This document shows, in pieces, positions 33,432 to 43,096 of a stretch of 64,000 nucleotides of DNA. The DNA lies in the NCBI GenBank assembly GCA_016712445.1, contig JADJRB010000001.1, forward strand, positions 496,001 to 560,000, written 5' to 3'. Made by a program: the position numbers and the translations under genes. This DNA is from Acidobacteriota bacterium. Lineage in GTDB: Bacteria > Pseudomonadota > Alphaproteobacteria > Caulobacterales > Hyphomonadaceae. The notes under the pieces were generated by a model, which ran no database searches, was not told the origin of the DNA, and saw nothing but the letters and a program-made list of their open reading frames with translations. The stretch's first letter is position 1; every line of letters begins with the position of its first letter.

Positions 33432-35816
33432 ATGACCCTTCCCCTTGATACATTGAAGACACTGGAACAGCGCCTGCTCTGGCTGGCGGCCTGGACCGTG
33501 CACAACGCCAATCACCTGCGCGACAAGGAAGACGACGACGTCAAGGTCGGCGGCCACCAGGCGAGCTGTGCGTCGATGGTGTCGATCCTGACCGCGCTTT
33601 ATTTCCATGTCCTGCGCCCGGAAGACCGCGTCGCCGTCAAGCCGCATGCCGCGCCGGTGTTCCACGCGATGCACTACCTGATGGGCAACCAGACGCGCGA
33701 GAAGCTTGAAAACTTCCGCGCCTATGGCGGCGCGCAGTCCTATCCCTCGCGCACCAAGGACATCGACGACGTCGATTTCTCTACCGGCTCGGTCGGCCTT
33801 GGCGTCGCGGAGACCGCCTTCGCCTCGCTTATCCAGGACTACCTGATCGCTCGTCCGTGGACGGATCTTGGCTCCTCCAGGCGCCCCGCCGGCCGGATGG
33901 TCGCGCTTGTCGGCGACGCAGAGCTTGATGAAGGCAACGTCTATGAGTGCCTGCAGGAAGGCTGGAAGCACGGGCTTCGCAATACCTGGTGGATCATCGA
34001 CTATAACCGCCAGAGCCTCGACGGCGTCGTCCATGAAGGCCTCTGGGCGCGCGTCGAAGCCATCTTCAAGGCGTTTGGCTGGCGCGTCGAAGTGCTGCGC
34101 TTCGGCGCCCTGCAGCGCGCCGCCTTCGAGGAACCCGGCGGCCAGCGGCTGAAGGACTGGATCGAGGCCTGCCCGAACTCGCTCTACTCTGCGCTCACCT
34201 ATCTTGGCGGCGCCGCCTGGCGCAAACGCCTGCTCGACGATATCGGCGACCAGGGCCCCGTCACCGCGCTGATCGAGAAGCGCAGCGACGCAGAACTCAG
34301 CACCCTGATGAATAATCTCGGCGGACAATGCCTCGCCACCCTCTGCGACGCTTTCGACCGCGCGACGGACGAGACGCCCACCGTCTTCCTCGCCTACACG
34401 ATCAAGGGCTGGGGCACGCCGCTCGCCGGCCACAAGGACAACCATTCCGGCCTGATGACCAAGGCCCAGATGGCCGAGTTCCAGAAGATGATGGGCATTG
34501 CCGAAGGCGCCGAATGGGAGCCCCTCGCCGGCGTGCAGAACCCGGGCGAAATCAGGAACTTCCTGAAGGATGTTCCCTTCTTTGCGGCCGGCCCCCGCCG
34601 CTACACGTCGCCCGCCGTGCCCTCCCCCGGCCCGGTCTTCCTCGACGACGAGATGCTATCGAGCCAGGCCGGCTTCGGAAAGATCCTCGACGCGCTCGCC
34701 CGCACCGACACCGAGCTGTCCCGCCGCATACTGACGACCTCGCCGGACGTCACCGTCTCCACCAATCTCGGCCCCTGGGTCAACCGGCGCGGCCTCTTCG
34801 CCCGCGAAAACGTCGCCGACACATTCCGCGACGAGAAAATTCCCTCCGCCCAGAAATGGAGTTTCTCACCCGAAGGCCAGCACATCGAACTCGGCATCGC
34901 CGAGATGAACCTCTTCCTGCTGCTCGGCGCGGCCGGCCTCTCGCATTCCCTCTTCGGCGAGCGCCTCATCCCGATCGGCACCGTCTACGATCCCTTCATT
35001 GCGCGCGGCCTCGATGCGCTGAACTATGCCTGCTACCAGGACGCGCGCTTCATCATCGCGGGCACGCCCTCCGGCGTCACGCTCGCCCCCGAAGGCGGCG
35101 CCCACCAATCCATCGGCGCGCAGCTCATCGGCATGAGCCAGGACGGCCTCGTCTCCTTCGAGCCCGCCTTCCTAGACGAGCTTTCGATCATCATGGACTG
35201 GTCGTTCGACTACCTGCAGCGCGACGGCGAAGGCGACCCCGACGAGCGCACCTGGCTGCGCGACGAGACCGGCGGCTCGGTCTACCTGCGCCTCTCCACC
35301 CGCCCGCTCGAACAGGTGCGCGTCTGGAAGCGCGACGACGACGCCTTCCGCCAAGGCGTCATCGACGGCGGCTACTGGCTGCGCCAGCCCGGGCCGAACT
35401 GTGAAGTCGTCATTGCCTACCAGGGCGTCATCGCGCCGGAAGCGATCAAGGCTGCCGCCCGCATCGGCGAAGGCCGCCGCGACATCGGCGTGCTAGCCGT
35501 AACCTCCGCAGACAGACTGAATTCCGGATGGACCGCCGCCCGCCGCGCCCGCGCGCGCGGCCAGCACAAGGCGAAAAGCCAGATCGAGCGCCTGATGGAA
35601 GGCGTGCCGCCGCACTGCCAGCTGATCACCGTCACCGATGGCCACCCCGCTACCCTCGCCTGGATCGGCGGCGTCAAAGGCCACGCCGTCACGCCCCTCG
35701 GCGTCGAACATTTCGGCCAGACCGGTACGATCCGCGACCTCTACCGCCACTTCCAGATCGACGCGGACGCCATCGTCTCGGCCGCCAGCCACCTGTCGCC
35801 GGGAAGGGTGCTTTAG
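33432..35816 (+). CDS. AceE/transketolase-like thiamine-diphosphate enzyme
   Basis: 794 residues, related to the homodimeric pyruvate dehydrogenase E1 (AceE) and transketolase. Thiamine diphosphate motif GDAELDEGNVYECLQEGWKHGLRNTWWIIDYNRQ; the second domain carries GIAEMNLFLLLGAAG with the catalytic Glu and YDPFIARGLDAL; then a C-terminal transketolase-like domain (VTSADRLNSGWTAARRARARG). Shorter than E. coli AceE (about 890). No E2 or E3 gene is adjacent, so it may act with distant partners or as a stand-alone transketolase-like enzyme. The true substrate is unsettled. Confidence 0.78.
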   Translation: MTLPLDTLKTLEQRLLWLAAWTVHNANHLRDKEDDDVKVGGHQASCASMVSILTALYFHVLRPEDRVAVKPHAAPVFHAMHYLMGNQTREKLENFRAYGGAQSYPSRTKDIDDVDFSTGSVGLGVAETAFASLIQDYLIARPWTDLGSSRRPAGRMVALVGDAELDEGNVYECLQEGWKHGLRNTWWIIDYNRQSLDGVVHEGLWARVEAIFKAFGWRVEVLRFGALQRAAFEEPGGQRLKDWIEACPNSLYSALTYLGGAAWRKRLLDDIGDQGPVTALIEKRSDAELSTLMNNLGGQCLATLCDAFDRATDETPTVFLAYTIKGWGTPLAGHKDNHSGLMTKAQMAEFQKMMGIAEGAEWEPLAGVQNPGEIRNFLKDVPFFAAGPRRYTSPAVPSPGPVFLDDEMLSSQAGFGKILDALARTDTELSRRILTTSPDVTVSTNLGPWVNRRGLFARENVADTFRDEKIPSAQKWSFSPEGQHIELGIAEMNLFLLLGAAGLSHSLFGERLIPIGTVYDPFIARGLDALNYACYQDARFIIAGTPSGVTLAPEGGAHQSIGAQLIGMSQDGLVSFEPAFLDELSIIMDWSFDYLQRDGEGDPDERTWLRDETGGSVYLRLSTRPLEQVRVWKRDDDAFRQGVIDGGYWLRQPGPNCEVVIAYQGVIAPEAIKAAARIGEGRRDIGVLAVTSADRLNSGWTAARRARARGQHKAKSQIERLMEGVPPHCQLITVTDGHPATLAWIGGVKGHAVTPLGVEHFGQTGTIRDLYRHFQIDADAIVSAASHLSPGRVL

Positions 35817-35894
35817 GCTGCAGAGTCAGCAGACTTGGCTTTTTTCCGCCGGACAGATCAACCCGAAGTTTACTTCCATCCCCTATACCAAGGC

Positions 35895-37745
35895 ATGCGC
35901 CGCCTTCTGCCCACAGCCTTGGACCTTGCGCCGACGCGCCGCTGGCGGCTTGCGGCGGGCCTCGCCGGTCTCTGGCTGGTCTTTGCCTCGACAGCCCTCG
36001 CCGCCCCCCAGGCGCTGGACCTCGCCGCGCTCGACCGGGCGCCTGACCTCAGCCTGCCCGCCGAGATCGTGACAGGCGCAGACCGCGCCCTGCCGCCCGA
36101 GGCGGTCGTCTCCGGCGCCGCCCCGCTCGCCTTCACCCGCCCTGCGGCCGCCGTGCCACAGGTCAAATCGCCGGACGGCGATGTCTGGATCCGCTTCCGC
36201 CTCACCAATTCTGCGCCCGCGCCGCGCAGCGGCATGTTTGTCATCAGCTTCCCCTATCTCGAACAGGTCGATCTGTTCGAGCCCCTGCCCGGCGGCCTGC
36301 TCGCCCGCAGCACCGCGGGTGCCGCCGCCCCAATTTCCGGCGCCGCGGTGGCGACCGGCTACCCCACCTTCCAACTGCTCCTCGGCCCCGGCGAGACGCG
36401 CGACTATTACGTCCGTGTCCGGAGCGATACCGTCCTGTTCTTCCCGATGCGGATTGTCTCGGCCAGCCACTTCTCTCACGCCATCACCCGCGATGCCCTG
36501 ATCTGGAGCCTGATCGCCGGCACGGCGCTCGCCTTTGCGCTCTATGCCGTCTCGATGTCGTTCGGTCAGACGCGCTCGGCCTACCGTGCCTATTTCTGCT
36601 TCAGCCTTTCGGCCGCGGCCTATATCCTCATCTCGTCCGGCCTGATGCGCGCCATCTTCGGCGGCGCAGCTGGACTGGACCTGAACGCCCTCGTCTACGC
36701 CGCGCAAGCCGTGCTGATCGCCTTCGGCACGCTGTTCATCATCCGCTTCCTCGACCTTCGCCGCGCCGCCCCGCGCATCAATGGCGTCTTCCTCGTCCTC
36801 GCCGGCGTCGCCGCGCTCACGGGCCTCAGCGCCCTCCTGCCCGTCTGGCTCGCCCGCCTCGCCTACCTCGTCGCGACAGGTCTCGGCCCACTCATCCTGA
36901 TCGCGGGCCTCGGCTGGCTCACCTTCCGCAGGCTGCCCGGCGCCCGCAACCTGCTCGCCGCGTGGACGCCCTGCTTCCTTGCGACGGTGTGGATCTACCT
37001 GCGCCTGTTCAACATCACGCCCTACCTGCCGATCAATCATTTCGTCGTGCCGCTTTCCTTTGCGTTCACGCTCGCGCACCTGTCGGCCATCCTCGGTGGG
37101 CGCGCGCGCCAGGCCGAACTCTGGGCCAACAACGACATGCTGACCGGTCTCGGCAATCGTCGCCTGCTGACCTCCGTTCTGGAGCTTGAAGCCCGCGAAC
37201 CTTCCCGCCGCTACGGCGCCGCCATTGCCATCGACCTGGATGATTTCAAACCGGTCAACGACCGCCACGGCCACGCCGCCGGCGACGCCGTGCTCGCCGC
37301 GGTCGGCGAGCGCCTGCGCGCCGTGTTCAAGGGCAAGGGCGACGTCTTCCGGCTTGGCGGCGACGAATTCGTGGTCCTATGCTACCAGTCACTCAGCCGC
37401 ATGGAGATCATCCAGCTCGCCGGCGACTACCTGCAGGAAAACCGCCAGCCGGTTGCATTCGAGAACGTGACGCTGCGCATTGATGCCAGCGTCGGCGTGG
37501 CCTTCCGCGCCGATCACGGCGACCTTGCTGCCATGCTGAAACAGGCCGATGTCGAGCTTTACGCGGTCAAGCAAGCGGGCCGCGGCATGGTGCGCATCGC
37601 TGACCAGCGCGTCTCCGAACGCCGCCGGCCACATCGCCCCTTCAAGCTTCTGCCGTCCGCCGGTATCTTCTTTGCACGGACGAATGATCACGGCCGGATA
37701 GCGGCCAATGACACCCACGGGAGTGACGAGCGCGCCCGGCGCTAG
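35895..37745 (+). CDS. 7TMR-DISM diguanylate cyclase
   Basis: 616 residues. Signal/anchor at 10-35 (RRWRLAAGLAGLWLVFASTALA). A 7TMR-DISMED2-type extracellular domain covers about 70-190 (DVWIRFRLTNSA, FVISFPYLEQVDLFEP). Seven transmembrane helices follow at about 195-420, then a GGDEF domain with NDMLTGLGNRR and FRLGGDEFVVL. No RxxD inhibitory site precedes GGDEF. It should make cyclic di-GMP in response to an extracytoplasmic carbohydrate-like signal. ATG 35895 was chosen for the signal sequence; an upstream TTG frame is weaker. Its TAG stop shares CTAG (37742-37745) with the convergent aguB stop. Confidence 0.85.
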   Translation: MRRLLPTALDLAPTRRWRLAAGLAGLWLVFASTALAAPQALDLAALDRAPDLSLPAEIVTGADRALPPEAVVSGAAPLAFTRPAAAVPQVKSPDGDVWIRFRLTNSAPAPRSGMFVISFPYLEQVDLFEPLPGGLLARSTAGAAAPISGAAVATGYPTFQLLLGPGETRDYYVRVRSDTVLFFPMRIVSASHFSHAITRDALIWSLIAGTALAFALYAVSMSFGQTRSAYRAYFCFSLSAAAYILISSGLMRAIFGGAAGLDLNALVYAAQAVLIAFGTLFIIRFLDLRRAAPRINGVFLVLAGVAALTGLSALLPVWLARLAYLVATGLGPLILIAGLGWLTFRRLPGARNLLAAWTPCFLATVWIYLRLFNITPYLPINHFVVPLSFAFTLAHLSAILGGRARQAELWANNDMLTGLGNRRLLTSVLELEAREPSRRYGAAIAIDLDDFKPVNDRHGHAAGDAVLAAVGERLRAVFKGKGDVFRLGGDEFVVLCYQSLSRMEIIQLAGDYLQENRQPVAFENVTLRIDASVGVAFRADHGDLAAMLKQADVELYAVKQAGRGMVRIADQRVSERRRPHRPFKLLPSAGIFFARTNDHGRIAANDTHGSDERARR

Positions 37746-38584
37746 ATCAGGATGTCGTAGAGGTCGCTCCGCCGGTCGCGGAAGAAGCCCCACGCCGCCC
37801 GCGCCTGATCGATCTGATCGAGATCAAAGGATGCCACCAGCACGCCCTGCTCGCTGCGCCCGAACTCCGCAGCGATCTCGCCCGTCTCATCGGTGATGAA
37901 GCTCGTGCCGTAGAACACCTGACCGCCTTCGTCGCCAATCCGGTTGGCGGCAACGACCGGGATGACGTTCGCGACGGCATGCCCCTGCATGCCCCGGCGC
38001 CAGCGCGCGGCCGTGTCGAGGCCGGCATCCTGCGGCTCGGCGCCAATCGCGGTCGGATAGAGCAGCGCGTCGGCGCCCATCATGGCCATCGCGCGGGCCG
38101 CCTCCGGGAACCACTGGTCCCAGCAGATGCCGACGCCGATGCGCCCCTTCAGCGTGCTCCAGGTCCGGAAGCCAGTGTCGCCGGGCCGGAAGTAATACTT
38201 CTCCTGATAGCCGGGGCCATCCGGAATGTGGCTCTTGCGATAGACGCCGAGCGGCGTGCCGTCCGCATCGATCATCACCACCGAATTGAAATAGTGCGGC
38301 CCGTCCTTCTCGTAGATCGAGACCGGGATCACCACGCCCAGCTCGGCCGCAAGCTCAGCCAACTGACGAACCGCCGGATGCTCCTGCCATTCCATTGCCC
38401 GGGCGAAGTGTTCCTCTTCCTGCGTTTTGCAGAAATACACGCCGCAGAAGAGTTCCGGCGGCAGCACGACGTCTGCGCCCTTCGCCGCGGCTTCGCGGAC
38501 GAAGCCGGCAACGCGGTCGATATTGTCCTGCACGTCATCGGACGGTGCGAACTGGATGGCGGCGAGGGTCAGCGTGCGGGGCAT
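37742..38584 (-). CDS. aguB: N-carbamoylputrescine amidase AguB
   Basis: 280-residue nitrilase-superfamily amidase with the complete catalytic triad: E44 in PPELF, K117 in YRKSHIPDG and C154 in GICWDQWFPE. The segments PDGPGYQEKYYF and DQWFPEAAR are typical of AguB, which converts N-carbamoylputrescine to putrescine. It follows aguA by 13 bases on the same strand. With aguA it forms the agmatine route to putrescine, beside the ornithine decarboxylase gene 6 kb away. No signal peptide; cytoplasmic. Confidence 0.92.
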   Translation of the reverse strand: MPRTLTLAAIQFAPSDDVQDNIDRVAGFVREAAAKGADVVLPPELFCGVYFCKTQEEEHFARAMEWQEHPAVRQLAELAAELGVVIPVSIYEKDGPHYFNSVVMIDADGTPLGVYRKSHIPDGPGYQEKYYFRPGDTGFRTWSTLKGRIGVGICWDQWFPEAARAMAMMGADALLYPTAIGAEPQDAGLDTAARWRRGMQGHAVANVIPVVAANRIGDEGGQVFYGTSFITDETGEIAAEFGRSEQGVLVASFDLDQIDQARAAWGFFRDRRSDLYDILI

Positions 38585-38597
38585 GGAAAGGCCTCCT

Positions 38598-39581
38598 TCA
38601 GGCGGGGATTTCGCGGGTCATGCAATGGAAACTGCCGCCGCCGGCAAGGATGCCGCGTGCGGAAAGACCGATCACCTCGCGCGCCGGGAACAGCGCTTTG
38701 AGCTCGGCCAGCGCCACCGCGCTGAACCGGTCCTCGTAAACCGGCACCAGCACGGCGCCATTGGTGATCGTGAAGTTCATGTGGCTCGCCGGCACCGGCA
38801 CGCCGTCTCCGAAATGCACGCGCCCCGGCGACGGGATGGTCGACACCATCAGGCCTGCTGCCGCCAGCGTGCGCTCGATCTCGCGCAGCACGTCCGTGTT
38901 CGGATCATCCTCGTCCGCAGGGTGCTGGCACAATACATGCCCCGGTCCGATGAACCGCGCGATATTGTCGACATGCCCGTCGGTATGATCGTTCGCCAGC
39001 CCGTCGCCGAGCCAGATGATCTCCTCCACCCCCAGCGCCGCGCGCAGGTGGCCCTCGATCTGGTCGGCGTTGAGCTTCGGATTGCGGTTCGGGTTCAGCA
39101 GGCACTGGCGCGTCGTCAGCAGCCGGCCCTCGCCGTCCACATCGATGCCGCCGCCTTCCAGCACGAAATCATGCACATGCGCGCCGAGGCCCTCGTGCAG
39201 CGCCAGCGCGGCCGCCGTGTCGGAGTCGCCGTCCATCAGGTACTTGCCGCCCCAGCCATTGAACCGGAACACCTGCGCCTGCCGGTTTGCCCCTGCCCCC
39301 GTGATGATCGGGCCGGTATCGCGCAGCCAGATGTCGCCGGTCGGCAGGCTTACCCGCTCCGCCGCCGCGCCGGTCGCCGCCAGCGCCGAGGCCATCGCCT
39401 CGTCCGAGCCGATGGCCAGCTTCACCTTCACATGCGCCGCCGCCGCGTGAACGAAAGCCGCAATGTCGGCGCGCGCCGCCGTGAGGTCGCCGCCCCACTC
39501 TTCGGCAAGGCGCGGCCAGCCCGCCCAGAGGGCGGCCTGCGGCGCCCATTCGGGCGCGAGGAAGGGATTTGGTCCGGTCAT
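38598..39581 (-). CDS. aguA: agmatine deiminase AguA
   Basis: 327-residue guanidino-group-modifying enzyme. Motifs: GDIWLRDTGP, NGWGGKY, LEGGGIDVDGEG, NDHTDGHVDN and the catalytic Cys320 in GGGSFHCMT. It hydrolyses agmatine to N-carbamoylputrescine and ammonia. aguB follows in the same direction, so aguA-aguB is an operon. Arginine decarboxylase, needed to make agmatine, is not in this window, so agmatine may be imported or made elsewhere. A terminator lies just upstream on the same strand, ending the TonB-receptor transcript. Confidence 0.92.
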   Translation of the reverse strand: MTGPNPFLAPEWAPQAALWAGWPRLAEEWGGDLTAARADIAAFVHAAAAHVKVKLAIGSDEAMASALAATGAAAERVSLPTGDIWLRDTGPIITGAGANRQAQVFRFNGWGGKYLMDGDSDTAAALALHEGLGAHVHDFVLEGGGIDVDGEGRLLTTRQCLLNPNRNPKLNADQIEGHLRAALGVEEIIWLGDGLANDHTDGHVDNIARFIGPGHVLCQHPADEDDPNTDVLREIERTLAAAGLMVSTIPSPGRVHFGDGVPVPASHMNFTITNGAVLVPVYEDRFSAVALAELKALFPAREVIGLSARGILAGGGSFHCMTREIPA

Positions 39582-39614
39582 GTTGCGCTGCGCCTTGCCA
39601 TAGCTTCACCCAAA

Positions 39615-39644
39615 GGAAAAGGGCGGCCCCGAAAGGCCGCCCTT
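39615..39644 (-). terminator. intrinsic terminator of the TonB-receptor gene
   Basis: AAGGGCGGCC (39619-39628) and GGCCGCCCTT (39635-39644) pair perfectly around a 6-base loop. On the minus strand the stem is followed by TTCC and a T-run, giving a classical rho-independent terminator 30 bases after the receptor stop. On the plus strand the context is poorer, so it is assigned to the minus-strand gene. Confidence 0.85.
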
Positions 39645-39673
39645 CATATGGTGTGTCCGAGCGGAATTGCCGC

Positions 39674-42600
39674 TTAGAACTTGTACTTGATGCCGAAGCG
39701 GATTTTCCACAGCGACGGGTCAACCACGATGGCGTCGTTGTCGACGGCCGAGTTGAAGGCGCTGATCACGTACTGGTTCGAGCCGTTGATCGTGGCCGTG
39801 TAGAGCTCTGCGTTGCCCGGGAAGCCGTGCTCGCGCGAGATGCCCCACTCGTCGTTGATCAGGTTACCGAGGTTCTCGATGACCATGTAGACCTGCGTGT
39901 GGTCTTCCTTGCGAAGGCCCGGAAGGTCTTGCGACAGGCGCAGGTCGAACGTCGTCCACCAGTCATCCGCAGCGATGTTGCGCGGCGCGATCTGGCCACG
40001 GTAGTCGTTGAGGATGTCGTGGCTGGCGATGAAGTCGTTCAGCGCAGCGACAGCGGCAGCGTTGGAAGCCGCAGCGATCAGCGGGTCGTTCACGCCGGTC
40101 GGGATGTAGGCCAGCTGGCGGCTGTTGGCGAACGAGTTCGGTTCGAACAGCGTGTTGCGGGCGAAGGTGTAGCTGTAAGGCGCGCCTTCGTTGGCCGATC
40201 CGAACAGCGAGATCCGCGACGTGTAATCGCCGATGAAGTCGTGCTCGTAGTCCAGTTTCAGGGTGAAGCGGTGAGCGACTTCGTAGTCGGTCGTCGCGGT
40301 CGGGATGTTGACGGCGTCGAAGGTAGCGAAGTTCGAGAAGTTCGAGAACGCGACCGACGAGGTCATCGGGTTGGTATCCACGGCGTCCGTGTAGGCATAG
40401 CCCAGCGACCAGTCGAAGCCGTTGTCATAGTCTTTCGACACGGCGATCGAGTAGACTTTCGCGCTGCCTTTGTTTTCGGCGTTGGTCAGCATGAAGTCGT
40501 TGGTGTTGCTGGTGCCGCGGTAGATCGGACGGCCATCCGGGCCGACGCCCGACTGGACATAGCCCAGCGGAACGACAATCGCGGATTCGTTGGTTTTCGA
40601 CAGCAGCATGTCAGCCTGGACGCGCAGGTCATCGCCAAGCAGCGGCAGGCCGGTGTCGACGTTGAACACGCCGCCGAAGGCGACCTTCCACTCGGACGGG
40701 ATCTTGAAGTCCGGGTCGAGCGCGTTGACGTTGCCGACGCCCGAAGCGTTGGTGACAAAGTCGATGGCCGTCTGCGGCACGTCGAAGAACGGGCTGCCAC
40801 CGGTCGGGTAGACATCCGTGTTCACGTTGCCCGACGTGATGACGTAGTCGGCCAGGATGACGCCGTTGTTGGAGTAGTTGTTCGACAGCCAGACGTTCGG
40901 GTTGCCGCCAGAGAACAGGCCCACGCCGCCGTGGAACTTCACGTCCGGATTGACTTCCAGGTTGAAGCCGATGCGCGGCTGGATGATGCCTTCGCCGTCC
41001 AGCGTCTCATCGTTGCGGAAGCCGTAGCGCGTCTCGAAAGCCGCGTTGTAGGCCGGGGAATCGCTGGTGGTATAGTAGTCGTAACGGATACCGGCAGTGA
41101 TGTCGAAATTGTCGGTGATCTGCCAGTTGTCCTGCAGGTAACCGGTGGTGATTTCGTAGCCGAACGAAGCAGCGGCGTCGTTGGGGTCGTTGGTGCCGGC
41201 CGAGTTGGTGTAGTTGAAGAAGTTGTAGTCGCCGGCTGCGAATGCCGCCTGGCTTGCGAAGCGCCATTCACCCAGCGACTGCTGGACGAACAGGTTGAAC
41301 ACTTCGAACTCTTCACGCTCGACACCGGCGGTCAGCAGGTGGTCACCGACCTGCCAGTTGGCAGCGGCCTTGTAGTTCATCAGGTCGTAGTTCAGCTTGT
41401 TCGAGTGACGGCTGTCGTCAGCGCCGAGGTAGATCGTCGTGGTGCCCGGGAACAGGTCGCGCGTGACGCGGATCTGCACTTCGCCGAAGGCGTCGTAACC
41501 GGCAACCGGAACCTGGCTGTTGTCGAGCTGCAGTTTCGAAGCGCGCAGCTCGGTGTTGAAGTTCGGGGTCCAGTCAGAGAACAGGGCCGCCGTGTAAGAT
41601 TCCAGCTGCGAGGTGCGCTGGTAGTAGTGGTTGCCGTCAGCGATCTGCGAGGAGCTGGAGTCCGACGGGAAGAAGTTGTTGCCTTCGTTCTGCGTGTAGG
41701 TGAACTCGGCGCGCTGGGTGTCGGTGATGTTCCAGTCGATCTTCGCGAAGATCTTCTCGTCTTCCACCGCGGCCGAGGTCGGCAGGCCGCCCGAGACATA
41801 GCCATACTGGTTCACGGCCGTCGCGATGATGCTGTCATACAGCGCCTGCGAGATGCCGACATCTTCCGAGGTCTGGCCGAAGATGTTGGCGCCTTCGTAT
41901 TTCTCGTAGGCACCGAAGATGAACAGCTTGTCCTTGATGATCGGGGCGCCGACGTGGATGCCGTAGCGTTTCTCGTCGAAGTCGCCGAGGTCACGCTCGA
42001 TGCCGTCCGTGCTATCGCCGGTCAGGGCGTCGCTCGAATAGTCGTAGAACAGACCGCCGTGGATCTCGTTCGTGCCGCCCTTGGTGACGGCGTTGATGTT
42101 ACAGGCGGTGAACGAACCGTACAGCACGTCGAACGGAGCCAGTTCGACCGACACCTGCTCGATGGCGTCGTACGAGAACGGGATGCGCTCGGTCGGGTAG
42201 CCGTTGGTGTTCAGGCCGAAGTTGTCGTTGAGGCGGACGCCGTCAACGGTCAGCGAGTTGTAGCGGGTGCTCGCACCGGCGCACTGGATACCGTCCGAAC
42301 CGGCGGCGCCGCCAGCGTTCGGGTCGATGTAGACGCGCGGGTCGAGGCGGATGATGTCCTTGACGTCGCGGTTGATCGCTGGCGAGTTTTCAAGGGTCGC
42401 GAGGTTGAAGGTGGAGGACGGGCCGGTCGCGACTTGCGCGATCTGGGCGGCGCCGGTCACGACGACGGTGTCGAGGCGTGCCGTGTCGTCGGCCGCGGCG
42501 GTGACAATGTTGACAACCGACGTGTCGCCGAGGCTCGTGTAGACGTTCTCGACGCGGCTGGCGGAGACGCCTTCACCGGTGACGGTGACGCTGAACGGGC

Positions 42601-42838
42601 CGCCGATGCGCAGGTTTTGCGCGGTGTACTGGCCGTTCAGGCCGGTCGTGGCGGTCGTCACGGTGCCGGTCGGCTCGTGGACGATCGTGACGGTTGCGCC
42701 GGCAACGGCCTGTCCGGCCGAGTCGGTGACGACACCGCGTGCAGACGACGTGGTGACTTGTGCATGGACAGCCGCAACAGGTGCCAGCGCTGCGATGGCA
42801 GCAATGGACGCGGTGCGCACGAAAAAGTTCTTGATCAT
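39674..42838 (-). CDS. Oar-like TonB-dependent receptor
   Basis: 1054 residues. Signal peptide 1-25 (ending VAAVHA). Residues about 30-110 are a carboxypeptidase-regulatory-like beta-sandwich (RGVVTDSAGQAVAGATVTIVH, GLNGQYTAQNL), as in Oar. A plug domain spans about 130-240 (KDIIRLDPRVYIDP), followed by NINAVTKGGTNEIHGGLFYDYSS, the Oar start of the barrel. The barrel runs to the C-terminus, which ends in YKF with the terminal Phe needed for outer-membrane assembly. Such receptors move large substrates or siderophore-like ligands across the outer membrane. A near-consensus Pho box lies 80 bases upstream, so phosphate starvation probably induces it. A terminator follows. Confidence 0.9.
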   Translation of the reverse strand: MIKNFFVRTASIAAIAALAPVAAVHAQVTTSSARGVVTDSAGQAVAGATVTIVHEPTGTVTTATTGLNGQYTAQNLRIGGPFSVTVTGEGVSASRVENVYTSLGDTSVVNIVTAAADDTARLDTVVVTGAAQIAQVATGPSSTFNLATLENSPAINRDVKDIIRLDPRVYIDPNAGGAAGSDGIQCAGASTRYNSLTVDGVRLNDNFGLNTNGYPTERIPFSYDAIEQVSVELAPFDVLYGSFTACNINAVTKGGTNEIHGGLFYDYSSDALTGDSTDGIERDLGDFDEKRYGIHVGAPIIKDKLFIFGAYEKYEGANIFGQTSEDVGISQALYDSIIATAVNQYGYVSGGLPTSAAVEDEKIFAKIDWNITDTQRAEFTYTQNEGNNFFPSDSSSSQIADGNHYYQRTSQLESYTAALFSDWTPNFNTELRASKLQLDNSQVPVAGYDAFGEVQIRVTRDLFPGTTTIYLGADDSRHSNKLNYDLMNYKAAANWQVGDHLLTAGVEREEFEVFNLFVQQSLGEWRFASQAAFAAGDYNFFNYTNSAGTNDPNDAAASFGYEITTGYLQDNWQITDNFDITAGIRYDYYTTSDSPAYNAAFETRYGFRNDETLDGEGIIQPRIGFNLEVNPDVKFHGGVGLFSGGNPNVWLSNNYSNNGVILADYVITSGNVNTDVYPTGGSPFFDVPQTAIDFVTNASGVGNVNALDPDFKIPSEWKVAFGGVFNVDTGLPLLGDDLRVQADMLLSKTNESAIVVPLGYVQSGVGPDGRPIYRGTSNTNDFMLTNAENKGSAKVYSIAVSKDYDNGFDWSLGYAYTDAVDTNPMTSSVAFSNFSNFATFDAVNIPTATTDYEVAHRFTLKLDYEHDFIGDYTSRISLFGSANEGAPYSYTFARNTLFEPNSFANSRQLAYIPTGVNDPLIAAASNAAAVAALNDFIASHDILNDYRGQIAPRNIAADDWWTTFDLRLSQDLPGLRKEDHTQVYMVIENLGNLINDEWGISREHGFPGNAELYTATINGSNQYVISAFNSAVDNDAIVVDPSLWKIRFGIKYKF

Positions 42839-42917
42839 GGTGTCTTCCCCGAAGTTGTAGACCCTACCGGTGCGCCCTCGTGCCGCCCCGGTTTCCGCTC
42901 GGCCTTAGCCCCGCTAC

Positions 42918-42935
42918 ATGACAGTTAAGTGACAG
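42918..42935 (-). promoter_or_regulatory. Pho box upstream of the TonB-dependent receptor
   Basis: On the minus strand: CTGTCAC-TTAA-CTGTCAT, two direct 7-base repeats at 11-base spacing, almost identical to the PhoB consensus (CTGTCAT-N4-CTGTCAT/C). It lies 80 bases before the receptor start. CTAAGG about 10 bases after it may be the -10. The remaining part of the 258-base gap holds a TTGC-GAT-GCAA palindrome at 42984-42994 of unknown use. Confidence 0.75.
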
Positions 42936-43096
42936 ACAATTGAAGGTTCTGCTGCGGGTGCAAAACGACGTGTTGTTTTTTCGTTGCGATGCAAAAATGA
43001 CACGCCTGTGAGCAGGAACTGGCCAGTTGGGCCGCAAACTGAGTTGTAATTTTCCGCGCGCATCCGCCATAAGGGGGAATTCAACCCGAATCGATC

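Noticed and set aside
39569..42928. Long open frame antisense to the TonB receptor
   Set aside because: Val/Arg-rich composition typical of a mirror frame; the minus strand carries the complete receptor, its Pho box and terminator.
42984..42994. TTGC-GAT-GCAA palindrome as second PhaR-like site
   Set aside because: Short, and neither neighbour (TonB receptor, GT39) has a link to polyhydroxyalkanoate; may be chance.
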